The notes under the pieces were generated by a model. It searched no databases. It was not told where the DNA came from and saw only the letters and a program-made list of their open reading frames with translations. A stretch of 64,000 bases of DNA from Pristimantibacillus sp052113225 (GTDB taxonomy: Bacteria > Bacillota > Bacilli > Paenibacillales > Paenibacillaceae): NCBI RefSeq assembly GCF_052113225.1, contig NZ_JBFRCT010000004.1:186001-250000 (forward strand), in the 5' to 3' direction. Positions 1 to 7,831 of this stretch are shown in pieces. The position numbers and the translations under genes were made by a program. The first letter of the stretch is position 1, and every line of letters begins with the position of its first letter.

Positions 1-655
1 TCTGCAGTGCGCCAAACACCTCACCATAAGCCATTGGTGTTGCATTGGCTCCAAGTGCCTCCATCAGATCGATGTTCACTTTATTCTGAATGACTCGCAC
101 CTTAAGACCCTTCATATCTTCAATACTGGTAAGAGGCTTCGTCGAATAGAAATTACGTGCGCCAGAGCTGTAATACGCAAGACCCTTCATGCGGGAAGAC
201 TCCAAGCTGCCTAGAAGCTCTTTGCCTTTGTCACTCTCAAGGAACTTCCACAAATGCTCATCACTATTGAAGATATATGGCAAGCTGAATACTTCGTATT
301 CCTTGTTGAACCCGCCAAGTGCACCTGTGCTGACACGCGTAAGCTCAATTGCACCGAGCTGCACCTGCTCGATAACCGCTTTCTCTTCACCCAACTGAGA
401 TGAAGGGAATACCTCGACTTTGATACGACCTCCGGATTTTTCATTCACCAGCTCGGCGAACTTCCGGTCGCCTACTACTGTCGGATAACCCTCTGGATGT
501 GTATCTGCCAGACGGAACGTATACTTAGGGCCTTCGGCGGCACTGCCTCCCGAATTGGTGCTATCGATCGTTTCTTTCGTATTAGAACTGCAGCTAGCAA
601 GCATGATAGCAAACATAGAAACGGCTACAATAGATCCCCATTTTCCTTTGTTCAT
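1..655 (-). CDS. dctP: TRAP transporter substrate-binding lipoprotein, DctP family (C-terminus cut by window edge)
   Basis: This extracytoplasmic binding protein captures an organic or sugar acid for a TRAP (tripartite ATP-independent periplasmic) transporter. The frame stays open from an ATG at 655 to position 1, giving 218 residues, so roughly the last third is outside the window. The N-terminus is a lipoprotein signal (MNKGKW, hydrophobic core, then LASC with Cys22), followed by a Ser/Thr/Gly-rich linker. The mature part has typical DctP wording: FRLADTHPEGYP, then FPSSQLGEEKAVIEQVQLG, LPYIF and LKVRV. It follows dctM by about 100 bases in the same direction, so the operon order is Q-M-P. 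The ligand cannot be read from sequence; the neighbouring KdgF and GH115 genes make a uronate or oligouronide plausible (inference). Confidence 0.9.
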   Translation of the reverse strand, partial: MNKGKWGSIVAVSMFAIMLASCSSNTKETIDSTNSGGSAAEGPKYTFRLADTHPEGYPTVVGDRKFAELVNEKSGGRIKVEVFPSSQLGEEKAVIEQVQLGAIELTRVSTGALGGFNKEYEVFSLPYIFNSDEHLWKFLESDKGKELLGSLESSRMKGLAYYSSGARNFYSTKPLTSIEDMKGLKVRVIQNKVNIDLMEALGANATPMAYGEVFGALQ

Positions 656-756
656 AACAGGTTTGCTCCTCTATTTTTGAATTATACGATACAGCCTTCC
701 ATTTGGGAAAGCGCATACATTGATGGATTCACATAAATAGTCCCAATTATATATAG

Positions 757-2052
757 CTACTGGACCATATTAGGCAGCCACATTACAATTCCCGGTATAT
801 AGGTCAGGATAAGCAGGACGATACATAATACGTAGAAAAAAGGCATCATCGCTTTGGTTGCTTGTGATATGGAGATGTTGCCGATGGCCGCACCAACAAA
901 CAGAACGGTTCCAACCGGAGGGGTCAGCAGCCCAATGCCAAGGTTCAGCATGAGGATAATGCCGAAATGAACAGGGTCCATGCCAATCGACGTAACAACC
1001 GGAAGCAGGATCGGCGTCATAATGAGGATAAGTGGTGCCATATCCATCGGAGCACCCAGCAACAGCAGAACGATATTAATGATGAGAAGAATAATAATCG
1101 GATTGTCTGAGATGTTCAGCATCCAATCCGTAATCATGCCCGGAACCTGCAAATAGGCAAGCACCCAGCTGAAGGCAGCAGAAGCAGCGATCAGGAACAG
1201 CACCATAGATACCGTTCGGAAAGTTCTCTTCAATATAACGGTCATACGCTTCAGCGGAATATCCCGGTAAATAAAGAAGGTAAGGATAAAAGCATACAAG
1301 CAGGCAATCGCACCGCTTTCCGTTGCGGTAAACCAACCGGTAAATATACCACCCAAAATAATGACCGCCGTGAGCAGCGACATGAAGCCGTCAAACAGGA
1401 TACGCGGAACATCTTTTCGAGCGACAGGATCGCCTTTCTCATAACCACGTTTCACAGCAAAAACGTAGCTGGTTGCCATAAGCGCAGCACACATCATAAT
1501 GCCTGGAACAATGCCTGCAAGAAATAAGCTTGTAATCGAGATGCCCCCACCTGCTGCGAGCGAATACAACACCAGGTTATGGCTTGGAGGTACAACGACG
1601 CCCTGAATGGCTGACGATACCGTCACACCAACTGAATAATCCGTATCGTAACCCTTCTTCTTCATGGACGGAATCATAACCGAACCAATGGAGGACACGT
1701 CTGCGATGGCCGAACCGGATATATTGCCGAAAAACATACAAGCTACGCAGTTCACCATAGCAAGCCCGCCGCGAATGCCGCCTACTATAAGCTGAGCCAG
1801 ATTGATGAGGCGCAGAGCCATTTTCCCCTCACTCATGATCTGCCCTGCCAATATAAAGAATGGAATTGTAAGCAGCGAATACGAGTTCATGCCTTGTATC
1901 ATAGTCTGGCCGATTGTTGCGAGCGGCACCTTCAGATACAGCAGGGTTAGGATTGAAGAACCCGCGAGCCCAAGCGCAATCGGGAACCGAAGCAGGACGA
2001 ACAAGATAAAACTCCCTGCTAGTATACATGTGGCAATTGCCGTGCTGTCCAT
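757..2052 (-). CDS. dctM: TRAP transporter large permease, DctM family
   Basis: The protein is the large membrane subunit (431 aa) that carries out ion-coupled solute import with DctQ and DctP. It is hydrophobic from end to end, with about a dozen predicted membrane segments and DctM-typical wording such as TIPFFILAGQIMSEG near residue 60, GGIRGGLAMVN near residue 92 and TPPVGTVLFVGAAIG near residue 380. Length is normal for the family. The ATG overlaps the dctQ stop by one base (TAATG), which indicates translational coupling. The substrate is unknown. The family call is certain; assignment to sugar acids rests only on the neighbours. Confidence 0.95.
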   Translation of the reverse strand: MDSTAIATCILAGSFILFVLLRFPIALGLAGSSILTLLYLKVPLATIGQTMIQGMNSYSLLTIPFFILAGQIMSEGKMALRLINLAQLIVGGIRGGLAMVNCVACMFFGNISGSAIADVSSIGSVMIPSMKKKGYDTDYSVGVTVSSAIQGVVVPPSHNLVLYSLAAGGGISITSLFLAGIVPGIMMCAALMATSYVFAVKRGYEKGDPVARKDVPRILFDGFMSLLTAVIILGGIFTGWFTATESGAIACLYAFILTFFIYRDIPLKRMTVILKRTFRTVSMVLFLIAASAAFSWVLAYLQVPGMITDWMLNISDNPIIILLIINIVLLLLGAPMDMAPLILIMTPILLPVVTSIGMDPVHFGIILMLNLGIGLLTPPVGTVLFVGAAIGNISISQATKAMMPFFYVLCIVLLILTYIPGIVMWLPNMVQ

Positions 2053-2549
2053 TATTCATGCCCTCCTAATTCCCGATGCCTTCTCGTATCGATTCCGATT
2101 AATTGCAGAAATGCGTAGATGCAGACTAACACGCCCGTAATCGGCATTACGAGGTACAGCAGGCTGTTAGGCCAGCCGGTTGCCGGGAGCTCGGATTCAC
2201 TCATCAGCTTCGTAAAGTCCCAGCCGTAATAAATGAGATACACGCCAAAAACAAAGATGGTGATGCCGATGATTTTATCCAGCACCAGGTTAACGACCTT
2301 TGGCAGCTTTGCTGTAAAAGAATCAATGCCCATATGCAAATACTCTCGAAAGCCAAAAGCGATGCCGAGGAAAGAAAACCAGACCATAAGCAGCATCGTA
2401 ATTTCTTCCGAGCTGTGAAACACAAAGTTAAATACTTTGCGGGTAAACACTTGCACGGTAACGATGATAATCATCGTTAGAAGGCCTATAAGCGTAATGG
2501 ATTCCAGTACCGTGTCTATAGCCAGCGCAATCTTTTTAAGCGTTTTCAT
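2052..2549 (-). CDS. dctQ: TRAP transporter small permease, DctQ family
   Basis: The protein is the small membrane subunit (165 aa) with four predicted membrane segments, around residues 12-32, 45-62, 92-110 and 132-155, as usual for DctQ. The pattern VFTRKVF followed by SSEEI and W-F-LG-AFGFRE near residues 35-70 is characteristic of the family. It is the first gene of the Q-M-P operon and has a GGGGAGG ribosome binding site just upstream of its ATG. A TACAAT box at 2594-2599 (minus strand) could be its -10, although the -35 is poor. It is divergent from the cupin gene at 2752. Confidence 0.9.
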   Translation of the reverse strand: MKTLKKIALAIDTVLESITLIGLLTMIIIVTVQVFTRKVFNFVFHSSEEITMLLMVWFSFLGIAFGFREYLHMGIDSFTAKLPKVVNLVLDKIIGITIFVFGVYLIYYGWDFTKLMSESELPATGWPNSLLYLVMPITGVLVCIYAFLQLIGIDTRRHRELGGHE

Positions 2550-2669
2550 TTATCCTCCCCCTACCATTTGTAAGGCACATGGCCTGCATGTTTATTGTAG
2601 CGGCGAGGTCCCAAAAGCCGTATTTGGGTAATCTTATATTTTTTTGTAGTTTTTTTAGTTTCTTCCGAT

Positions 2670-2695
2670 TGGCACTGCCCGAACAGGGCAAACTG
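2670..2695. promoter_or_regulatory. Inverted repeat in the dctQ/kdgF divergent promoter region
   Basis: TGCCC-N5-GGGCA lies between the divergent dctQ and kdgF starts, just upstream of a possible TACACT -10 box for kdgF. Its position suits an operator, but the repeat is short and occurs once here. Confidence 0.3.
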
Positions 2696-2751
2696 CGCTA
2701 CACTGCACGTATGAGAACTAGTGAAATTTCAGCTAAGGAGAGTGATTTGCG

Positions 2752-3069
2752 ATGAGCAACATAGGAATGTGGGAAAAAGCGGAGCCCGGCGTTACCCGCT
2801 GTATTAAGCAGGCTGGCGACAGCCTGATGATGATGGAGGTGCATTTTGAACCAGGAGCTGAAGGTTATGAGCATAGTCATCCGCATGAGCAGATGAGCTA
2901 CTGTATGAAAGGAAAAATAGCGTTCCGTATTAATGACGTAGAGACGGTACTCGCAGCGGGTGATACGATCTGCATCCCAAGTGGAGCGAAGCATGGTGTA
3001 ATGGCGCTGGAAGCATCCATCCTGCTGGATGTGTTCACGCCGGTGCGTGAAGATTTGCTAAAGCGTTAG
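2752..3069 (+). CDS. kdgF: KdgF-like cupin (unsaturated uronate linearising protein candidate)
   Basis: A single-domain cupin of 105 aa. The first cupin motif gives metal ligands His41, His43 and Gln47 (H-S-H-P-H-E-Q), and the second motif (G-D-T-I-C-I-P-S-G-A-K-H) gives His81. The C-terminal D-x-F-x-x-x-R (Asp93, Phe95, Arg99) matches, from memory, the catalytic set described for KdgF, which converts 4,5-unsaturated uronates to the linear ketonised form in pectin and alginate breakdown. A clear AAGGAG site precedes the ATG. It is transcribed away from the TRAP operon, and the shared intergenic region contains the inverted repeat TGCCC-GAACA-GGGCA. KdgF is the favoured function; a generic sugar-binding cupin is the alternative. 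Confidence 0.7.
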   Translation: MSNIGMWEKAEPGVTRCIKQAGDSLMMMEVHFEPGAEGYEHSHPHEQMSYCMKGKIAFRINDVETVLAAGDTICIPSGAKHGVMALEASILLDVFTPVREDLLKR

Positions 3070-3088
3070 CGTATGTAGATAAAAAAAG

Positions 3089-3129
3089 ACCACAATAGAC
3101 TCATTTCCGGTTATACACCAATTTCCGAA
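3089..3129 (-). promoter_or_regulatory. Orphan copy (site A) of the shared AraC-type operator
   Basis: Read on the minus strand, TTCGGAA (3123-3129), 22 bases and GTCTATTG (3093-3100) match the sites upstream of GH115 and of the ABC operon with exactly the same spacing. A second half-site (CGGAAAT) sits just before GTCTATTG. No good -10 box follows at the spacing used by the other two; instead the site points into the 3' end of the kdgF-like gene. It may be a relic, or it may drive an antisense or long-leader transcript towards dctQ. Confidence 0.5.
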
Positions 3130-3204
3130 ATGCTTAGTGTGACTAGGTTTATCGATTGGAATACGGTTCATCTGGAACGGAATATGGTCAAGTGGGGCAA
3201 GCAA

Positions 3205-3240
3205 AAAGCCGACTTACCGGTTCAGCGGTAAGTCGGCTTT
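3205..3240 (-). terminator. Rho-independent terminator after GH115
   Basis: A perfect inverted repeat (GCCGACTTACCG / CGGTAAGTCGGC, loop GTTCAG) ends in a run of five T on the minus strand, directly after the GH115 stop. Confidence 0.85.
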
Positions 3241-3246
3241 GAAATA

Positions 3247-5337
3247 TTAGGAGCTAGTATGATTATTTGCGAAATATTGCTTCAAAAGTTGAGCAAGCTC
3301 ATCGTCAGACAACGGATTGCGATGCGTATTTTCTAGGTAGATATATTTTTCCGTCTCCGGCATGAGGTATTCCTTATACCATAGGAAGAAGTCCGGACTA
3401 TCACCATGCATACGGATAAACCTTCTTAATGTATCTACATTTTGTACGGTGCTTAATATATTCGTCAGCCAGTCAGCCTCGTAGAAGCGTTCCCACTTCC
3501 CATGCTCGGACTCTCTTAGCGCTGCGAGCCCTCTGCGGTAACTCCACATCGATTCCGAAGCGAAAACGAACGCCTGCGGATAACGCTTCTCATTAAACTC
3601 CCTATAGGAGCGGCAAAGCCAATAGAATCCTTCACAGCCTGATAAATGGAGCTCGCCATGGTACCGAAGCTGATCGATCGCTCTGCGGCGATCCCCAGGT
3701 TCAAGCATCGTCAGTACTTTATTACAGCGCTTCAACCAATTGGTCCACTTCTGAATGCCGGGCACAAGCTGCTCTTCAAAGCCTTTCACTTGATCCAGGA
3801 AAGGAGCATCACCTACCGCCCAGTTGAGTCTCGGATCAGGTTCCCCGTCTTTCCCCTGCAGCCAATGCCCGATGATCTGTCTAGCAGGATGATGGTAATA
3901 TTCATCACCAGCCAGATCGTCTGCATGGGGTCCATATTGGATAGCAGCTTCCGTATAGCTGCGATATAACTCCACAATTTCATCCTTATGTGAAGTATAA
4001 TAGCTGCTCACGAACTGCTCCAAATGCTGCTCTACGTTCATTTCCCCCGTGTTCCACAGCTCTCTCATCATATCCAGCGAATAGACATGCGGACGAATGT
4101 TTCCGCTGTTCACAAGTAGATATTCATGCGCTCCGCTCGTGAAGGCTGACTCAATCTCCTGCTTCAAAAAACCAGCCGAGCCCGGATACAGCGTCAGATG
4201 ATTGGATGCCTGTAAGTCATGGAAAGTAATATGGTAATAAACACCATGCTTGCCTCCGTCATCAGCTGCAGGAAGTGCATTAATCCGGAAGTTCTGATTA
4301 TTATGTCTTCTTGATACCATTTTGCCGTAACCGTTATCAGCCCAAATCTTAATCACATCTTCAGGCAGTTCGATATATCCGCCTTTATACAGCTCAGAGA
4401 TCTCACCATACAATGCCGCACAAAAGACGGGATTCGAAACCGCGCTGCTAATCATGTCATACTGCCTTTTAATAACCTTACTGATCATGGCACCACGCGT
4501 CTCGGATGTGTCAAAGTAGGGATCATTCATCCAGAACGGTGCATCCCCTTGCCCCCGGAAAGACAATACCCACAGCACATTCATATCCTTCTGCTCTTCA
4601 ATGGCCTCCTGCCATAAGCTCTCGAACAGCTCAGGCTCCTGCTGATAGCTTGCCGTTCTGCCAGGAAAGGCACGCAGGAACATCTCCGCTCCAAGCGGCT
4701 CCGCATGATGATGCGTGACCCAAAGGCCCATTTCGGCTGCAAGCTTATAATGGATCCCGTCTCTTGGCAAATCTGTCCCCGGAATAACCATATTCCCTCC
4801 ACAGCGCAGCAATGCTTCAAATACAGGCTCCCACACTTCCCTTGTAGGAGGATACGGTTCCTTCCAGCCGATTAAGCATACTTCATCGTTCACGAACCAT
4901 CCGCGGTAGCGGACCTTTGCTTCTGGAGCCTCATATTCCTCATAGGGAATAACAATCTCGCTGCGGCGCACGATCGCTTGATCCGCCCAGAACCAGAAAG
5001 GCTGAATACCCAGATAAATGCGCGAAAATTCCAAAATGCCGTATACGATTCCGAGGTCGTCATACCCAATAATGCTCATACAGGCGGCGTCTTCGTCCAG
5101 ATGGAACCGATAGCAGAAGGCCTCCGGCCGTTGCGGACAATCATCCTGTTCTTCCGATAACCGAATAATCAGCTCCGCTGAACCTGAATCCGTAACTAGA
5201 TTTGGTTTTTCGCCTAATACAGTCTCCAAATCCCGCATCAATATGTTCAAAGCATGCTCGATCGGAGAAGACGGTTTGGCAGCTAATTGTACAGGAACAG
5301 CCCCTTTCAACTTCAATTGAGATATTGTCTGATTCAT
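3247..5337 (-). CDS. GH115 family alpha-glucuronidase
   Basis: A glycoside hydrolase of family 115 (696 aa). Known members remove (4-O-methyl-)glucuronic acid side chains from xylan or gums. Family wording is clear: RGWFVNDE near residue 144, EALLRCGGNMVIPGTDLP near 175, then GLWVTHHHAEPLGAEMF near 203. No signal peptide is visible, so the enzyme is probably cytoplasmic and acts on imported oligosaccharides. It is shorter than many GH115 proteins, which often carry an extra C-terminal domain. It is monocistronic: promoter site C lies upstream and a strong terminator follows. With the acetylesterase and the ABC importer it suggests use of acetylated, glucuronate-decorated glycans. Family call firm; exact substrate inferred. 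Confidence 0.88.
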   Translation of the reverse strand: MNQTISQLKLKGAVPVQLAAKPSSPIEHALNILMRDLETVLGEKPNLVTDSGSAELIIRLSEEQDDCPQRPEAFCYRFHLDEDAACMSIIGYDDLGIVYGILEFSRIYLGIQPFWFWADQAIVRRSEIVIPYEEYEAPEAKVRYRGWFVNDEVCLIGWKEPYPPTREVWEPVFEALLRCGGNMVIPGTDLPRDGIHYKLAAEMGLWVTHHHAEPLGAEMFLRAFPGRTASYQQEPELFESLWQEAIEEQKDMNVLWVLSFRGQGDAPFWMNDPYFDTSETRGAMISKVIKRQYDMISSAVSNPVFCAALYGEISELYKGGYIELPEDVIKIWADNGYGKMVSRRHNNQNFRINALPAADDGGKHGVYYHITFHDLQASNHLTLYPGSAGFLKQEIESAFTSGAHEYLLVNSGNIRPHVYSLDMMRELWNTGEMNVEQHLEQFVSSYYTSHKDEIVELYRSYTEAAIQYGPHADDLAGDEYYHHPARQIIGHWLQGKDGEPDPRLNWAVGDAPFLDQVKGFEEQLVPGIQKWTNWLKRCNKVLTMLEPGDRRRAIDQLRYHGELHLSGCEGFYWLCRSYREFNEKRYPQAFVFASESMWSYRRGLAALRESEHGKWERFYEADWLTNILSTVQNVDTLRRFIRMHGDSPDFFLWYKEYLMPETEKYIYLENTHRNPLSDDELAQLLKQYFANNHTSS

Positions 5338-5384
5338 TTGATGTTCAGCATCCTCTCGTCTATAGTCTATTATTTTGTTCCTCT

Positions 5385-5448
5385 ACTATATGAAGAGGCT
5401 GATATACTGCACAATAGACACCTTTCAGCACATGCACTAAATTCCGAA
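5385..5448 (-). promoter_or_regulatory. GH115 promoter with AraC-type operator (site C)
   Basis: On the minus strand: TTCGGAA (5442-5448), 22 bases, GTCTATTG, with a TTGTGC -35 (5409-5414), 18 bases and a TATAGT -10 (5385-5390). Site B shares the box sequences and both spacings. A second half-site, CTGAAA, lies 18 bases after the first (CGGAAT) and abuts the -35, which is a class-II activator layout. Confidence 0.7.
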
Positions 5449-5482
5449 AAGCTAGACAGGATTGCTTTTTGCGTATGCAAAT

Positions 5483-5510
5483 AAAGCCCGGATCAGATTA
5501 TCCGGGCTTT
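5483..5510 (-). terminator. Terminator after the AraC regulator
   Basis: AAAGCCCGGAT / ATCCGGGCTTT with a 6-base loop lies just after the stop of the regulator gene. The T-rich tail is only moderate. Confidence 0.7.
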
Positions 5511-5520
5511 CGTCATATGA

Positions 5521-7758
5521 TTAGTCCTCAACCGAGCTCTTTATCTCTGATTCCCGATACTGCCCTGGAGAGAGGCCAACAATCTTCTTGAATACTCTTA
5601 TAAAAGAAGTAGGATTTGCATAGCCCATCATCTCGGAAATAACCTGCACCGTCACATCCGATTCCCGAAGCAGTCTTTTTGCGTACTCGATCCGCAGGCC
5701 AATCAAGAAATCACTGAAATTTTGACCAATGCTTTCCTTGAACAGCTGGCTCAAATATTTTGGACTGATCTGGAATCGATCGCTCAGCAGGGTAAGGGAA
5801 AGGTTAGGGTCCATAAAATGCTCCACGACATAATCGCGTATTTCTCTCATCAGTGAATTATGGCGCTTGCTTTGCGAGAGCTCCTCGATATGCTCCGAAA
5901 GCTTCGTTAAGGTCTGGAGGAAATTCTGCTCGAGCTGCGCTAGCGTATCCGACTGCTCTGCCGCCATAACAAGCTGCGGCTTAGCCTCCTGCAGCCAAGG
6001 CTTCTTCGCTTCCGGCAATGCGCCATCCAATTCATATTCCAGATGGAACATCAAATAATGAAGCAGACGGTCCACATCATCCTTGCGCAATCGATGAACA
6101 GCCATCTCACTGAACAACCGCTTCAGCTCATTCTGCCATTCGTTCTCCGACATCCGGAGCTGGCGGACAAGGGTACGGATCATCTCCAAATAATCGAACC
6201 ATTCCCCACCTAATTTCCCCTTCACCTCAACCGCGTCAATGATTTGGTTAATCCCAAGTGACACTTTGCGGCTGACGGCCGCCTCTGCCTCCTCAAACGA
6301 ATGGGCAATCGAGGATTCATCATCTGCCGAGATTCCGATCCCAATCGTAACGGTGAAATCCAGATGGCTTTCGACCCATGACCGGATTTCCTCGGAGAGC
6401 TGCAGCAGTTGATGTTCCAAAGCTCCACTATCATCTGCAATAAGAAGAATAACGAGCTGGTTCTTCGCAATCCACTCAACGATCACCTTGAGCCCATACT
6501 TCTCAGCGGTCTCAACGGCCACACTGCTGACGACAAACTTAAATAAGGATTGATCATTTGGGGTGTATTTCAGACCAAACTGAACATAATGGTCAAGCTC
6601 TAGCACGCCTACAATAAAATGACCAGCGGACAGTCCAAAATGATTCCACTCCTGCTCCCATGCTGCACGGTCTTCTATATATTCACCCTTTAACAGCATT
6701 TGCAAAAACTGCTGCCGCCGAATAACCAAATGCTCCTGCTGCTGCTCTTGGAAGGCCATGTTATTCGTAATTAAACGTTCAATCGCCTGATCGATAAAGG
6801 AGAACTCGTTTTCCTTTTCTTTCGGATCAGCCGGCTTCACGATGGAGGAGAATCGTTCAATCCGATGAAGGATGGATTCGATCGGCTTATAGTTTCGCCT
6901 GGTGATGTAGAACATCGACCCAATTGCAATGACAATAACGCTAAGCCCCAGTAAAATCCACAAGGTGCTGCCATGGAACAGAAAATCGAGCAGCTGCCCG
7001 CCTTTAATACTGATCCGATAGGTCCAGCCGGTATAGTCCGAGAGCACATCCGCGCTTAGCCTGTTTTTGGATGGAGCCGTGTGTCCCGCATTAAAGAACG
7101 AATTCCCTTTTGCATCATACAGCTGCGCATCCGTTATCGTATGGTCAATCATTTGGCCAATATAGGTGTTTAACGCTGAGATCTTGACGTTAACCATCAA
7201 GTAACCAAGACTGCCGGAATCCCGCGGAATCTTGAAGCCTAAGGTTGTAACACGTACCTGTGAAGAGGAGCCTTGTGCCATACTCTCTCTAATGCGCGGA
7301 GAAGACCAGACTCCCGTGTAAGCCTGATTCAGTGAGCTTTGAACGAAGCCTTGATCCGGAAATTGATCTAACGGACGGATCGTGCTTTGATCGAGCACTC
7401 TGCTGTCCTTTACTCTATACAGATAGACGGAATCAATAAGACCATAACGTACCATTAGCCCGCTGAGCAGGTTGGAAGCTTCGTAATCAAGCGCACGGTC
7501 AGACGGAGCTTCGAGAAATTGCTGAAGATTGCCGCCTGTTTCAATCATTTTCTGAGCATCAATCGAGATATTTTTCAGAGAGCTGTCCACCATATTGGTG
7601 ATATATTCCGCCGTCAGCTGATTCGCTTGAAGCGCGTTTCTCACATTAAACTGATTGATAATGGAGAAGAAGATGAAGATAAGCACACTAATCGTAACAA
7701 AAAGGATGGGAAGGTAAGAAAGAAGCATCCTCATAATATAGTTATTGTTTACTTTCAT
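5521..7758 (-). CDS. Membrane-anchored AraC-family transcriptional regulator with extracellular sensor region
   Basis: A one-component regulator of 745 aa: a membrane segment near residues 8-30, an extracellular ligand-sensing region to about 262, a second membrane segment near 264-286, a cytoplasmic linker, and a C-terminal AraC DNA-binding domain (about 637-740) with two helix-turn-helix units (LSLTLLSDRFQISPKYLSQL and VISEMMGYANPTSFIRVFKK). This layout is common in Paenibacillus next to glycan genes. The ATG at 7758 was chosen over an in-frame TTG at 7794 because AAAGGATGGG lies at the right distance. It follows the binding-protein gene after a hairpin, and it is the best candidate to act at the repeated operator sites A-C (inference). 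Confidence 0.9.
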   Translation of the reverse strand: MKVNNNYIMRMLLSYLPILFVTISVLIFIFFSIINQFNVRNALQANQLTAEYITNMVDSSLKNISIDAQKMIETGGNLQQFLEAPSDRALDYEASNLLSGLMVRYGLIDSVYLYRVKDSRVLDQSTIRPLDQFPDQGFVQSSLNQAYTGVWSSPRIRESMAQGSSSQVRVTTLGFKIPRDSGSLGYLMVNVKISALNTYIGQMIDHTITDAQLYDAKGNSFFNAGHTAPSKNRLSADVLSDYTGWTYRISIKGGQLLDFLFHGSTLWILLGLSVIVIAIGSMFYITRRNYKPIESILHRIERFSSIVKPADPKEKENEFSFIDQAIERLITNNMAFQEQQQEHLVIRRQQFLQMLLKGEYIEDRAAWEQEWNHFGLSAGHFIVGVLELDHYVQFGLKYTPNDQSLFKFVVSSVAVETAEKYGLKVIVEWIAKNQLVILLIADDSGALEHQLLQLSEEIRSWVESHLDFTVTIGIGISADDESSIAHSFEEAEAAVSRKVSLGINQIIDAVEVKGKLGGEWFDYLEMIRTLVRQLRMSENEWQNELKRLFSEMAVHRLRKDDVDRLLHYLMFHLEYELDGALPEAKKPWLQEAKPQLVMAAEQSDTLAQLEQNFLQTLTKLSEHIEELSQSKRHNSLMREIRDYVVEHFMDPNLSLTLLSDRFQISPKYLSQLFKESIGQNFSDFLIGLRIEYAKRLLRESDVTVQVISEMMGYANPTSFIRVFKKIVGLSPGQYRESEIKSSVED

Positions 7759-7789
7759 AGCTTCCCATCCTTTTGTATATAGAAATAGG

Positions 7790-7820
7790 GGCAAACCCCA
7801 TAGCTTGAATGGGGTTTGCC
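7790..7820 (-). terminator. Intercistronic hairpin between binding protein and AraC genes
   Basis: A perfect 12-base inverted repeat (GGCAAACCCCAT / ATGGGGTTTGCC, 7-base loop). Only a weak T-rich stretch follows, so it may be a leaky terminator or an mRNA stabiliser that keeps the binding-protein message more abundant than the regulator's. Confidence 0.6.
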
Positions 7821-7831
7821 TATTTAATCAT

